Shown here piece after piece: positions 15,001 through 30,000 of a stretch of 64,000 nt of DNA. How positions within the stretch are numbered: the first letter of the stretch is position 1; every line of letters starts with the position of its first letter. The stretch lies in NCBI GenBank assembly GCA_943736015.1, contig OX031062.1, forward strand, positions 57,896,962-57,960,961, read 5' to 3'. The notes below the pieces were generated by a model. The model made no database searches. It was given only the letters and a program-made list of their open reading frames with translations, and was not told the origin of the DNA. This stretch comes from Tridacna crocea (Eukaryota > Mollusca > Bivalvia > Cardiida > Cardiidae). The position numbers and the translations under genes are program-made.

Positions 15001-18000
15001 TTTGTGACAAACAATTTGACTGCAGGCGTGAGATTAAGGTGTACCGAATGTAAACTGTGAAAAACACAGAAAACCGTTTCTTACTTAGGTCTACTTTGAA
15101 TGGTATGGCCTAAATTAAGGCGTTAAAATAGAATCGTCTGTGCGGCAATCAGTCTATGACGTCACACAAACTTTTACCCACCCATTCAACCGAACAGGTG
15201 GCGAGTCGGGGTTTATACAGGTGCACAGTACACGATCATGTTGTGTAAGAATGTGCATGTACACAAGGAGTAACTTTTAGATAACCAGAAACTGGAGATA
15301 TGCGTCGAAACCTGTGTTTACAAAAAGTTTGTGTTAAATTTTATGTCAAACGAAGCATCACCATGGCCAACAGCCTGGATCGTTTCTGGTACTTTGTGCA
15401 CTTGATAGGTAAATAAAGTAAGCAAACAAATAATTTTTTTAAACTTGTTTAGTTTGAAATACATATATCTAAAAAAATATGAACATTAATCAAATGATCG
15501 GGATGCAAGATCTGAACGTCTGTCATTAGAACGAAACGATCGTCTGCATCTCCGGTTAGACTTCCGGTCTGAAAAGAACCATCGGATTATCGGGCCGACC
15601 GCTTATTCGGGATAATTTCTCTGACAAATAGGACTTGCAAATAAGCGGAATCTACTGTATTTACATATTACCCAAAATGCACTATATACATGTATGTATA
15701 CACACTTACAGTTACCCAAAATACACCATGTTTCTATTATGGAATAATTACTTGTTGCCCAAAATGTACTGTGTATTTACATGTACTTACATATTACCCA
15801 AAATGCACCATATATATACACTTACTGTTACCCAAAATGCACCATGTTTCTATGTGGAATTACTTGTTACCAAAAATGGACTGTGTATCTGTACTTACAT
15901 ATTACCCAAAATGCACTATATATACACACTTACACTTACCCAAAATGCACCATGTTTCTATATTGAACTACTTGTTACCCAAAATGCACTGTACTTACAT
16001 ATTACTCAAAATGCACCAGCCACAGTCTGGATCTTGATCAGCCAAACACTCATAACAAGTGGACATTGTAGTGCAGTCTGACATTGGAAACTTCAGTATC
16101 TAAACAAAAATGAACACATGAAATCTTACAGACAACAGTTTCTACAGATCCAACTGAACACTTATCAAAATATCAAGGCAAATGTACAACTGCCAATAAT
16201 AAACAATTTCTCCCTTTCCCCCACTGTTTTAACAGGTATGTGTGAATTAACCAGATGACACAATTTTTGACACGTCCAATGAACCAGTGAACCAGCTCAT
16301 GGTCTGAATCTTAATCAGCTAAATGTTCATGAAAAGCTGTCTTACACCTTCATTAAAACAATAGATTCGCAAAGTGGCACATATATCCCCAGAGGGACTT
16401 GTCAGCAAAATGGGTTAAAATGTAGAACACCTGCAAATACCCAGATTTTAAAAGTCACATGCACAACTACACATCACAGAGATTCATTGTATTAAGTTTG
16501 AACTTATTCCAATCAGAACTGTAGGAGGAGTTGCACACACATGAAATTACTAATGGACTGACAACCGGATCACTAACAATTATAACAAGGGCCTTTGGCC
16601 TATAAAATCCCCATGTTTTAACAACCCTAAGAGTTCCTTTTTCAGGGGAAATTCCAAATTGAAAAAGAGACATAACCAAGTCAAATTACTTTGCCTTTCT
16701 GGTATGTGTTTCCCTTTTGAAAGTGAAAACAGAGTTCTTGCTAGCCTTCTTATTTCATGGGTACACTTACACACTAAGCTGTAAATCTGAGGGTAGGATT
16801 TCATATTAACTCTTTACCACACAAGAAAAAATTAGACTGGTCCAAATTGAAAGCATTTGCCATCAATCTAAATAAATGCGACAGAAAATTTGACATTTGG
16901 TTTGAGAAGGGTAGAAAACACTGTGGGAAAAGGAGAAAATGCTGGTTACCAGCATTTTCTCCTTTTCCCACAATGTTTTCAACGGGCTTCTTTCACAGGG
17001 GTCATTAAAAGTTGGGATTGTGTGGTAAAGAGTTAAAGGGTATGACAACAAAACTTAATAACTAGAGGTAAAGCAATCCATAATGATAATTTGCAGAAAA
17101 AAGTCTGTTATATTAAGATATTTGTAGAAATTTACTGCTTAAAAAGTTTAATAAACAGTTTGAAGTGACTCTGATCAGACAATATCAAAAGGAACATTTT
17201 ATTGCATCATGGGTTTCCCTGTTTTTGCACTGATTAAATTTTCATGTCTGTTAATTTATGGATAGGTATTTCTATATGACTGACAAAAAATTGTCAATAA
17301 GGGTAACAAGTTCCTTCAAAACTGTCATTTTACTCATGATAAGCTGATAATGGCTCTTTTTATGTTTTTTTCTGACATAAGGTCTCCATGCAACCAAAAT
17401 TTGTTACCTGAACTTCATTTCTATAATGTGATTTATGCAATAATTTGCATGAGTAGGAACACTAGAGCAACAACCCAACTTTAAAGCTCTGGTGAAAGAG
17501 GCTTTATTTATTTCATTCTTTCCAATAGGGTATCAAGAAATAACAGTGAAAATGTTTTCGATATTTCATGCTTTCCAGTAGGATATCAAGAAATAGCAGT
17601 GAAAATATTTTTTGATCTTACACTGGTACCACCAGTGAAAATACCGGTTTTCATGTTCTTGTTCTTGCACGTGCCTCCTAACCAGATGGAAATATGAAGT
17701 CATTTACTTTACATTTCTCGCGCTTGATGTAATACTGTAATGCGTTGCTATGCAGGAGGGGTACGCCACAGGGAACAATGGAAAAGAATTGTACTGGATT
17801 TTGATAAAGCTCCTTCTAGAAACGGTTAAAAGCATGAAATAAATAGAATATTTGCTTTTTTGGTGAAAGATTGAAATTTATTACATCTCATGAACACCAT
17901 CAGTAATATTTTCACTCGTGGCTGCACCACTTGTGAAAATAATACCAATGTTGTCCACTCGATAAAATAAATTTCGATCTTTCACTGAGAAAAATAAATA

Positions 18001-21000
18001 TCCTTTATGAATCTCTGTAATGCATCATACCATTATAGGTCCATAAAATTCATTTTGTCTAACAAATGGCTGAAAAGAATATTGAGGTTAACTCATTACC
18101 AAATGACAATATTTTAGGTTTGTCCAAATCGAAAGCATTTGCATACGACAAAATAAAAGTGACTGAAAATTCGAAATGTTTCATGAAGGATAGAAAACAT
18201 GGTGGGAAAAGGAGAAAATGCTGGTTACCAGCATTTTCTCCCTTTTGCACAATGTTTTCTAAAGGCTTCTTTCTAAGGGGCGTCACAAGTAGGGACAGTG
18301 TGGTAATGGGGTAAATGACCTATGGACGTCCAAGAAATTCACAACAAGCAAACATTTTTTACAAAGGTCAGCCTGCATTGCTCATCTTATTAATGACAGA
18401 GATATGAGAAAGTAAGTTTTCACACAATGGACAACACAAACAACAGGACATTTCTTATCTTTTATCAACTTTTTTCCAAATGACACCATTTTGGACTATA
18501 ATCAATACTGTAAAATTTGCAGACAACATATGACATTAAATATTACTAAAATGGTGTTAATTGTCTGTGAAAGTGTAGAAAAGTTTGTGGGAAAATGAGA
18601 AAATCATTCTCTCCTATCCTCACAAGGTTTTCAAAAGGTTATTTTCCTCAGGGTCATTAAAACTCTGGATTGTGTGGTAAGGAGTAAAAAAACAGACGAA
18701 CCATACCATTTCATGTGCTCTACACTTTGAGTTTCTAATCTCAGTTATCATATTGTCTTCAAATACTTTTAATTTAGAAAAGTCATTTTTTTTTTCATCT
18801 AATATAGGGTAAAAACTTTTTTTTTACCTCTGACCTTGTAAGTGCATACACACTGGTTCCATCATTCAGGAGTTCCTTTTGGAGACCAGATCTACCTCTT
18901 ATAGGATATGTTGTGTGTAATTTTTTCGCAGAATTGTTGCTTGGATATATAACAGCCTGAAATGATGAAAGTACCATTTTAATCTTAACCTTTCTGCACT
19001 ACAGACCCTTGAAATTAGAGCAAGATCAAACTTCACAGACAAGAGGGCCAAGATGGCCTTGGATCGCTCACCGGAATTTCTGAGAGAACCATAGGCATTC
19101 CTTTCAAAATGTAATCAGCCCTTTCAGAGAAGATGAATTTTTGAATTTCTTCATGTCTGTATAGTGTAAATAGCCCACAGTCATCAGAGCCATGTTTCTT
19201 GATGGATCAAAATTTCTAGAGCAATTTTTGAAAAGGGCTAGCTAAGAAACATTAATTTTCTGAGAAATTATTTCAAAATCTGATCAGCCGTTTCAGAGAA
19301 AAAGAATTTCTTCATGGCCAAATAGCCCCCATTCACCAGAGCCATGTTTCTAGACAAATCAGCATTTTGCGAACAATTTTTGAAAAGGGTTACCAAAGGA
19401 ACATTCCTGTGAGATTATTTCAAAATCTGATCAGCCGTTTCAGACAACAAGAATTTTAAAGAATTTCTTCATGGCCATATAGTGCAAGAAGCCCCCATTC
19501 ACCAGAGCCATGTTTCTTGATGGATCAAAATTTCACAAACAGTTTTTAAAAAGAGTCATCCAAGAAACATTTCTGTGAAATTATTTCAAAATCTGACCAG
19601 CGGTTTCAGAGAAGAAGAATTTTTAAGAATTTCTTCATTTCCCTATAGTGCAAGTAGCCCCCATTCACAAGAGCTGTGTTTCTTGACGGATCAAAATTTC
19701 ACTACCAATTTTTGGAAACGGTCATTCAAGGAACATCTCTGTGAAATTATTTCAAATTCTGACCAGTCGTTTCCGAGAAGAAGAATTTTCAAGAATTTCT
19801 TAATTTCCATATGGTGCAAGTAGCCCCCATTCACCAGAGCCACATTTTTTGACGGATCAAAATTTTACGAACAATTTTTGAAAAGGGTCACCCAAGGAAC
19901 AATCCTGTGAAATTATTTCAAAATCTGACCAGCGGTTTCAGAGAAGATTTTTAAAGAATTCCCTAGAAAATTCCATTTGGTTGCCATGAGTTTTTTTATG
20001 GAATCAAATTCTGTGAACATTTTTTAAAGAGGACCAGCCAAGTTTGGTCCAAATTCACCCAGCGGTTTAGGAGGAGTTGATGTTCAAAGAATTGTTGACG
20101 ACACACTACGCACTGACGCAAGACGGACAACAGACACCAGGTGATCCTAAAAGCTCCCCTTGTGCTCAGGTGAGCTAAAAATGCAGTCTTACCTTAGACC
20201 TACTGTGTTTGATAATCTGTGACTGTGACAAATTCTAGTATGACTGCATAAGATCCAAATACTCACTCATAACATTTGTATGAGTTTTGCATGTTGTTGG
20301 GATGCATTGCAACACAAGATGTACAAGCTTGCATGACTTGGATATTGCATTTGATTGTTTAGATGTCTAGGAACACTAAGTACATGTGCAAGGGATCTTT
20401 AACTACCATTTGTACCATCTACTGAGTTTTGAAGGTAAGTAATGGACTCTTATTAGACTAACTGCATCTCACCATACAACACTGCACTATCGTTTTACTA
20501 CTTTAGGAGACTCTATGTGACTGTTTTGAAAAGAAAAATAAGTCAGCGACTGTAAGGGTCTCTAGCCTTCAATGTCACTAACTTTCTGTTTCTCCTGGTT
20601 GCTTTCTGTCTTTTTTGGTCAAATGTTTTCTTCAGAATTTGGTATAAAACTTTAGCTCAATTCACCAATCTCATGATCTTGCAACAGATCTCAACAAACC
20701 CTCCGACGAAAATGCCATGTTTTTTTTTATGAATTGCACAGCATCATCAGTCCCTGCAGTTGTATGGTTGATCTCATACAAATCGCAGTTACTTGTGCAA
20801 CACTCACAAGTGAAATATGATTGTTCACTCCACATGTCTGCACATACCAGGTATGTTGAGGAGGACCATCATGGTCCTACATGTATATCCCTCACCTGAG
20901 TACTCAGCTGTAAAATCAAACTTATGACCCCTGGGCAGGGCCAGTTTTGACCCCAGGGGCATCCTAAAAAAACCTTGGGAGACGTCCACTAGGAGATACT

Positions 21001-24000
21001 ACTTACAAAATATCAAAGCTCTACACCTTCTAGTTTCAGAGAAGTAGAATTTTAAAGTTTTCCTTCTTTGTTCCTATGTTTCGAACTTGTGACCCACTGG
21101 GCAGGGCAAATTTTGACCCCAGGGGCATCGTATGAAGACACTTTGTAGAAGTAGACTAAGAGATGCTACATACCAAATATCAAAGCTCTTTGCCTTCTAG
21201 TTTCAGAGAAGAGGAATTTTAAAGTTTTCCTTCTTTGTTCCTATGTTTCGAACTTGTGACCCACGGGGCAGGGTAAGTTTTGACCCCAGGGACATCATAT
21301 GTACAAACATTGTAGAAATCCACTAGGAGATCCTACTTACTAAATATCAAAGCTCTACAACTTCTAGTTTCAGAGAAGAAGAATTTTAAAGTTTTCCTTC
21401 TTTATTTCTACGTTTTAAACTTGTGACCCCCGGGGCGGCACCAGTTTTGACCCCAGGGACATCATATGAACATTCTTGCTAGGAGATGCTATATACCAAA
21501 TATCAAAGCTCTCCACCTTCTAGTTTCAGAGGAGAAGAAATTTAAAGTTTTCCTTCTTTGTTCCTATGTTTCAAACTTGTGACCCTCGGGGTGGGACAAG
21601 TTTTGCCCCAATGGGCATCATATGAACAATCTTGGTAGAGGTCCACTAGGAGATGCTACATACCAAATATCAAAGCTCTCCACCTTCTAGTTTCAGAGAA
21701 GAAGAATTTTAAAATTTCTTCCTTTGTTCCTATGTTTCAAACTTGTGACCCCGGGGCCGGGCCAGTTTTGACCCCAGGGACATCATATGAACAATATTGG
21801 TAGAAGTCCCCTTGGAGATGCTACATACCAAATACCAAAGCTCTTCACCTTCTAGTTTCAGAGAAGAAGAATTTTAAGTTTTCCTTCTTTGTTCCTATGT
21901 TTTAAACTTGTGACCCCCGAGGCTGGGCCAGTTTTGATCCCTGGGACATCATATGAAACATCTTGGTAGAGGTCCCCTTGGAAATGCTACATACCAAATA
22001 TCAAAGCTCTTCACCTTCTAGTTTCAGAGAAGAAGAAATTTAAAGTTTTCCTGCTTTGTTCCTATGTTTCAAACTTGTGACCCCTGAGGCAGGGCCAGTT
22101 TTGACCCCAGGGACATATTAATATGAACAATCTTGGTAGAGGTTCACTAGGAGATGCTACATACCAAATATCAAAGCTCTCCACCTTCTAGTTTCAGAGA
22201 AGAAAATTTTTAAAGTTTTCCTTCTTTGTTCCTATGTTTCAAACTTGTGACCCCTGGGGCAGGGCCAGTTTTAACCCCAGGGGCATCATATGAACAATCT
22301 TGGTAGAGGTCTACTAGGAGATTCTACATACCAAATTTCCAAGCTCTACGCCTTCTACTTTCAGAGAAGAAGATTTTCAAAGATTTTGCTATTTTTTTCC
22401 TTTTAGTTGCCATGGCAACCACAGTTATGGCTGGAATTCAATCTCTTGAACAACTTGGTAGAGCTTCACCCAAGGAACATCCCTGCCAAGTTTCATCAAG
22501 ATTGGCCCAGTGGTTTAGGAGGAGAAAATGTTTAAAGAAATTGTGGATGACGGACGACGCACGCCGGACGCCGAACATTGGACGATCACAAAAGCTCACC
22601 ATGAGCACTTCGTGCTCAGGTGAGCTAAAAATAAAAAAGGTCTTTTGAGGTTTGTGCAATGCAAATAATGACTTAACCCTTTACCCAATAAGGCTTTTCT
22701 ATGGTATCTCTAATTGACCCTAAATAACAGCAAGGATGAAGCCGTTTCATTTGTGTATATGACACTTTTTGATAGCATAGAAAACATTGTGACAAAAGGT
22801 GAAATTGCTCGTCACAAGCAATTTCACCTTTTGCCACAATATTTTCCAAAGGCTCCTACAAGCAATGAGTAGAATTGAGTATCCATGGAGTAAAAGTTAT
22901 TCTACATAATGTCATAAACATTTCTAAAATAATACTGGGGATGAAAGGGTAATGGGCTACACACATGTTGTCTCAGAATGTATATTTCAAACTTTCCCAG
23001 AATTTCATAATGGGATGTGGGAATGTCACAAATAAAACAATTGAGCCATGCGAAAAGGGGGTTTAATGCATCTGTGAAGCGTATCGGCCCAGTTCTCAGA
23101 GGCTGACCTGTATGTCCAATGTCTAGTGTACTTCATGATTAAGTCAGGATTGAAAAATGTGGCTAATCTGGATCTATAATTATGTGATGCTTGCTTTGTG
23201 TCATGTATCACAGGAATGCCTTAACTCATTACCACACAAGAAAATTTTAGACTGGTCCAAATTGAAAGCATTTGCAGACAACAAAATAAAGGTGACTGAA
23301 AAATAGAAATTTGTTCTGGTAAGGGTAGAAAACACTGTGAGAAAAGGAGAAAATGCTGGTTACCAGCATTTTCTCCTTTTTCCACAGTGTTTTCAAAAGG
23401 CTTTTTTCTCACAGACATCAAAAGTAGGGATTGTATGGTAATGGGTTAACTCTTTACCACACAATCCCGACTTTTAACGACCCCGAGAAAGAAGCCTTTT
23501 GAAAACATTTTGGGAAAAGGAGAAAATGCTGGTAACCAGCATTTTCTCCTTTTCCCACAATGTTTTCTACCCTTCCAAAAAGAAATTTCAATTTTTGAGT
23601 CACATTTATTTTGTCGTCTGCAAGGGCTTTCAATTTGGACCAGTATAAGATTTTGTCGTTTGGTAAAGAGTTAAGGCCCTTTTTGCCAGAGCATGGCACA
23701 ATAATATTCTTCTTTTGGATATTAATTTGTGTCATTTTTCAGGAGACTCTTCAGACTTTCACAATCTAACCAAACTTCAAGAAAGATTCATCCCTGAACG
23801 TACAAAGGGAACAGCCTGAAAGGAGCATAAAAAAGATACACACATAAAAACTTTTTCAGTGGTATTTTCTGAATAAGCAGGGCTAGGACTATACAGCCTC
23901 CCAAGGTATATTTAGAATTTTGCCAAACTTCTACCGTGAACACAAGGTTTTTCAAAAGTCTATCTCAGTGACCTACTCTTTGATCTGATTTGACCCATAT

Positions 24001-27000
24001 TCAATTTCATTCAAGACCTCATCAAGACAAATATTCCAAGCAAGTTTCATGAGTATTAGACTGAAAATATGGTCTCCAAAGTTTACACAAGATTTTTCTA
24101 GGACTTTTCCCACTGACCTACTTTGGACTGAAATGTGAACTCTACAGTGCATCCAAGTTTAAAGAGTTGAATAAAGGATTGAAATAATCAGTATTAAGCT
24201 AGAAAGATTGCAAAGCAAATACCTGCCCCACCATCACTTTTTCACAAAACAGCAGTCAGAGAATGGAAACGATTTTCATAACAAAGTTTACCTATGACCT
24301 TGACCTTTGGCCAACATAATCCCAAAACAATAGGGCACCTCTTTGCGTCATGAGCAACACTTGTATTAAGTTTCATGGTTAGGGTCAAACAGCTTTTGAG
24401 TAATAGTATGGAAATGATTTTCAAACAAGTTCACTTGTGACCTTGACCTTTAACCCACTTGATCCAAAAACTACAGGGCACCTCCACGAACAACACTTGT
24501 ATCAAGTTTCAGTGTACGAAGTCAAGAGGCTTTTGAGTAAGAGCCCAGAAACAAAAATAAGGCAAACAGATCGACAGACAGATAGACATGGTGAAACCAG
24601 TGTACCCCCTCTACTCCCTAGGTTGGGGGTATAAGAATGGCTGAGTCTGTTATTTCAACGAGCATTTCCATTCTTTCAAGCCTTGTATATTATTAACTCA
24701 AGCTGTCCAGATTGGCTTGAACAGTTTGTTTACCTTATTAAGGAGTTGATCACTGCCAAAGAAAGCTATCACAGTGCCATCTCTCTCTGTAACAGTGACT
24801 GCCTTTATAACTTGGTCCGCATAGTGTAGAACAGAAGGAGCTGTCAAAGGGATGTCACCAATCACATCAGAATATCTGTCAAGGCCATCACATAAAACTT
24901 CCTGTATAGTCCTGTTCAGAAGATATGTCAACTGTGTCTGAAAGTGGAAATGCCAAGATTTCAAAACAATGATCATATTATTCTTCACCACACAATCCCA
25001 CAATGTTTTCTACTCTTCCCAACCAAATTTCAGTTTTTGAGTCACATCTATTTTGTCGTTTGCAGGTGCTTTCAATTTTGACAAGTTCTGTTTTGGCAAA
25101 AGGAGGTGTTATGCATAACTGTGATACACTATACCAATTAATTTATCTCATAATTATGGATCCATAAAAATCATTTAGTTTAATAATGGACCAGATGTGG
25201 AGGTAGAATGGTCCTTCGATATCCATAAAATTTACTAAAAGCAAAAGCTTTGACCCAGACTAGCCAGCTATGACAGCTAAGACTTTTTGCAGATACATTA
25301 AGCTCCCTATTCACAGAATAACAAGCAATTTTGTTGAAATGATATCCCCTGCCAAACAAAACATGTAAATTAAAATTACTCCCAGACTGCCGTTTTGCAT
25401 CAAATGAAAAAAAATAAAACAAGAGGGCCATTGGCCCTGGAACCCTCACCTTAGACTATAGCTTATGAGTGAAATCCAATTCTTTGAACAACTTTGGTAA
25501 AGCGTCACCAAAGGAATATCCCTGCCAAGTTTCATCAAGATTGGCCCAGTGGGTTAGGAGAAGAAGATGTTAAAAGAAACTGTTGACGGGCGACAGACAC
25601 CAGACATAGGACAATCAAATATCAAAGCTCTACACCTTCCAGTTTCAAAGAAGAATTTTAAATTTTCCTTCTTTGTCTTATGTTCGAACTTGTGGTCCCC
25701 GGGGCTGGGTCAGTTTTAATCAAAGCAGCATCCTAGGAACAAACTTGGTAGAGGTCCACTCAAAGATGCTACATACCAAATATCAAAGCTCTACACCTTC
25801 CCGTTTAACTCTTTACCAAACGACAATATTTTAGGCTTGTCCAAATTGAAAGCATTTGCAGAAGACAAAATAAAAATGACTGAAAAATTGAAATTTGTTT
25901 TGTGAAGGGTAGAAAACATTGTGAGAAAAGGAGAAAATGCTGGTTACCAGCAAATCTTCTCACTTTCACAATCTAACCAAACTTCAAGAATGATTCATCG
26001 CTGAACTTGCAAAGGGGACATCCTTTTGACCCCAGGGACATCATTTTTACAAACTAGGTAGAGGTCCACTAGGAGATGCAACAGACCACATATCAAAGCT
26101 CTAAGCTTTCTAGTTTCTGAGCAAAAGAATTTTAAAGTTTTCCTTCTTTGTTCCTATGCTCAAATTTGTGACCCCTGGGGTTGAGCCAGTTTTGACCCCA
26201 GGGGCATAATTTGAACAAACTTGGGAGAGGTCTACTAGGAGATACCATACCAAATATCAAAGCTCTACACCTTCAAGTTTCAGAGGAGTAGATTTTCAAA
26301 GTTTTCCTTCTTTGTTCCTATGCTCAAACTTGTGACCCCCGGGGTGAGGCCAGTTTTGACCCTAGGGGCATAATTTGGTCAGACTTGGTAGAGGTCCACT
26401 AGGAAATGCTACATACCAAATATCAAAGCTCTACGCCATCAAGTTTCAGAGGAGAAGATTTTCAAAGTTTTCCTTCTTTGTTCCTATGCTCGAACTTGTT
26501 ATCCCCTGGGGTGGGGCCAGTTTTGACCCTAGGGGCATAATTTGAACAAAGAGGTCCAATAGGAGATGCTACATACCAAATATCAAAGCTCTATGCCTTC
26601 TAGTTTCAGAGAAGTAGATTTTCAAAGATTTTGGTTTTTTTTTTTTTCTTTTTTTTTTGTTGCCACGGCAAGCACAGTTATGAGTAGAATGAAATTCTTT
26701 GAACAATTTTGGTAGAGCTTCACCCAAGGAACATTCCTGCCAAGTTTCATGAAGATTGGCTCAGTGGTTTAGGAGAAAAAGATGTTTAAAGAAATTGCTG
26801 ACGGACAACGACGCCGGACGCCAGACATAGGGCGATCACAATAGCTCACCTTTAGCACTTTGTGCTAAAAAACAGTGTCACAGCATAATGGATTATTCTA
26901 CACATGTATAAAGTTTCACAAAATTCCGTCTAATGGTTTAAGAGATATTCACTGGGATGGACACACAGACAGACAGGCTGATTCTAGTATACCCCCGAAA

Positions 27001-30000
27001 ACATTCTATATTTTTGGGGTATAAAAAATCATTTCCGCAAAATAAATGTACAACCGATGTGTAGCATATATTTCCCGAAATATCATAAAAAAGTTAGTGA
27101 ATATGAGTCTACCTACCCTACTTGCTTTGTCTAATTCTCAAGAGCTATCTAAATTTGTAGGTAACATAGCTCCTGATTGGCTTTACCAAATGGTTTAGCC
27201 AATCAGAAAGAGTGTTACATGTACCTCTTAAATCTATAATAAAACAAAGAACATGATTTAGAACAGTGAATATGAATCAGATCTTATTATGAAGAAGCCT
27301 AGTTTTTCAGCTCTCAGGGAACTAATGACCTTGGTTTGCAATACATGGACACTTACACCATTATTCTGAATATCACACCTTGGCCCCCTCTGTAGAATGT
27401 AGTCCAGTGACAGATGATCAGAATAGTTATACTCGGACTTGTAGCACTTTCTCATGTTGTCTACAAACCTATAAAAAATATCAAATAGCACAAGTTACCA
27501 ACTTTTTGTAAAGTAGAAGACTTTTTTAACGTAAATAGCATTAGGGAAAAAATCTGAAAGGAAGAACCTTTACCTTTGCCACAATGTTTTTACATGTATT
27601 CTTTCATTTAATCTTTTCAAATGCTGATTGTTGGTTTAGACATATTTATTTTACATTGATTAAGAAACAAGTTCTTACAACTTATACTAATCTCTCTCTA
27701 TTCTGCTTCCGGGGAACAATACCAGTACTCATGCCGAATATGTGGGCCAGTGAAAATCCTCCAGCGTATCAAACTGGGACCTTATGGTTACGAGGCCGAC
27801 GCTTTACCCCACAACCATGGACACCACAATTGATTGGTCATGTTCCACCAGGATGCTTTTAATGACATATATCACAATTTTTTCTACCTGACAGATATCT
27901 TTTAAAACTTTTCTAATACATGAAAAGATATCCCCAGGAAATTGTAGTAAAAAAAGATATAGGTCACCTTGTTTCTGAGAAACTTGCCTTTCAAAAAGAT
28001 ATATAGTTTCAAAATACAGTTAATATTGGATTTTAACATGCTTTTCTGAAATGTCAGTTCAACAGACAAATTGCCAGAAGCTGATACAAATATATAACAC
28101 TTCAATTAAAATTCATTTATTTTTGCACAAAAAATATACAATGCCTGGCTAATAGCATGGTAAAAGTACTAATATGCATGTTATAATTATAATAGGCCAT
28201 TGAGTTAAAAACAGAGGTACATGACTGTAATGTACATGTACTTTGACTAAATCAAGGGTAAATCTTTAATAAATACATACTTTCTCATCCCACAATGTTT
28301 CAAAAGTTTTGTTCTTCAGGGTCATTAAACTTGGGATTCTTTGGTAAAGGGTTAACTCTTCATCAAACAATTCTGTCTATTTATGACCATGAGAAAGAGG
28401 CCTTGTGAAACAAGCATTTCACATTTTACCACCACGTTTTCTTCTCTTTCAATGACAAATCCCACAACTGTTGCCAAAATTATTTTACCATTTGCAAATG
28501 CCTCAATTTAGACAAGTTTAATGTTTTGTCATTTGGAAAAGGGTTGAACAGGGTTTCAGTCTGACAGTTCCTTTTGGGGGTCCTTGGGATATGATTATGG
28601 GAGTTCTGGCTGAAAAATTGGGAGTCCCTTGGTTGTACAAATTTGAATACCAATTATTTTTTCCATATATTTTAATTTCCAAAAGAGTTAAAAAAGAAAA
28701 ACAGAAATATTTCAAGCATCTGCAGAGGACCACTCCCGTCTGCTATAGATCTATATATTCATTTCATAATTTTTTTTTTCACTCATGAATGGAAACAGAG
28801 TTTCCAATTATTGCTTTATACAGAGATTTGTGTAAATTCACTGTTTAAATTCATTATTATAGATGAGAAGATAGTTTTAAGTCCCCTTGCTCGGACAATG
28901 CCATGCTGCTCCTTGTAGTGTCATAGGTTTTCACGCTTTTTTAGCGATCTATTTTTTCATGACAATTAAATTTTGGAGAAGTATTACTACATGATTTGAC
29001 ATCGGTTAGTCAGTTTGAATAGCAAGTAACTTAAAAATCTGTCACTTTACACTAGATGACAGGTAACATGTACGGGGGATTAGGCCAACTACGAGCACTT
29101 GAATGCTTGTTTATGCTGAGATATATCAATAAAACAACTTAAGATTCCATTGTTTTTTCAGAACTACTTTTATGTCAATTAATTTGTATCACTTCATTGG
29201 CTGTCATATGCGGTGTTATGCGATATTTGCACAAGAACGCATTGAGTTTTTTATTTTAATAGGTCTTGGTTGTTCGCCTTAATCGCATTCTTAACTGATT
29301 GATCGAAACGTTCTGCTTGGCCGTTTGTCCTTGGATGGAACGGAGCAGAAGTGATATGGCAAATAGCATTGGTTTCCATGAACCTCTTGAATTCTTCAGA
29401 GCGAAACTGTGGTCCGACACGATTTCACACGGAATCCCTTGCTGTGCAAACAATGTTCTCAGCACATTTACTGTTGCGGTAGTTGTTGTCGACTGCATGT
29501 GAAACACCTCTGGCCATTTTGAATATGCATCAACGACTATTAAAAACATAGCTCCCCTGAATGGACCAGCAAAATCGATGTGTAAACGATACCATGGACT
29601 GCCTGGCCAACTCCACGGGTGAACTTGGCTGCTGGGAGGCATGTTTTTTACTGATTTACAACCGGCACACAACTTACACAAAATTTCAATGTCTTTGTCC
29701 AGTTTAGGCCACCATACATATGATCTTGCGAAGGATTTCATTTTTACAACTCCAATGTGTCCTGAGTGTATTTCGTTTCGAATACTTTGCCTTAAACATT
29801 CAGGTATGATAACATGATTTCCCCAAAGTACACAACCTTGGTGAACATTCAGTTCGGACATTCTTTGTCTATATGGCTTTAGTGAAGGGTCACCAGTTTC
29901 AGGGAAGTGCCCTTGCATTACCATGTCAAACACCTGCGATAGAACAGAATCTTTCTTAGTTTCCTGACTAATGCATGTACTAGTAACTGGTAGGTTTTGG

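Noticed and set aside
15635..16081. 148-codon plus-strand ORF with repeated LPKMH/YPKCT
   Set aside because: Translation of the short-unit array without a stop in the unit; its end runs antisense over plexin exon 5.
27584..27862. 92-codon plus-strand ORF in intron 1
   Set aside because: Its second half is the antisense of a tRNA-derived SINE.
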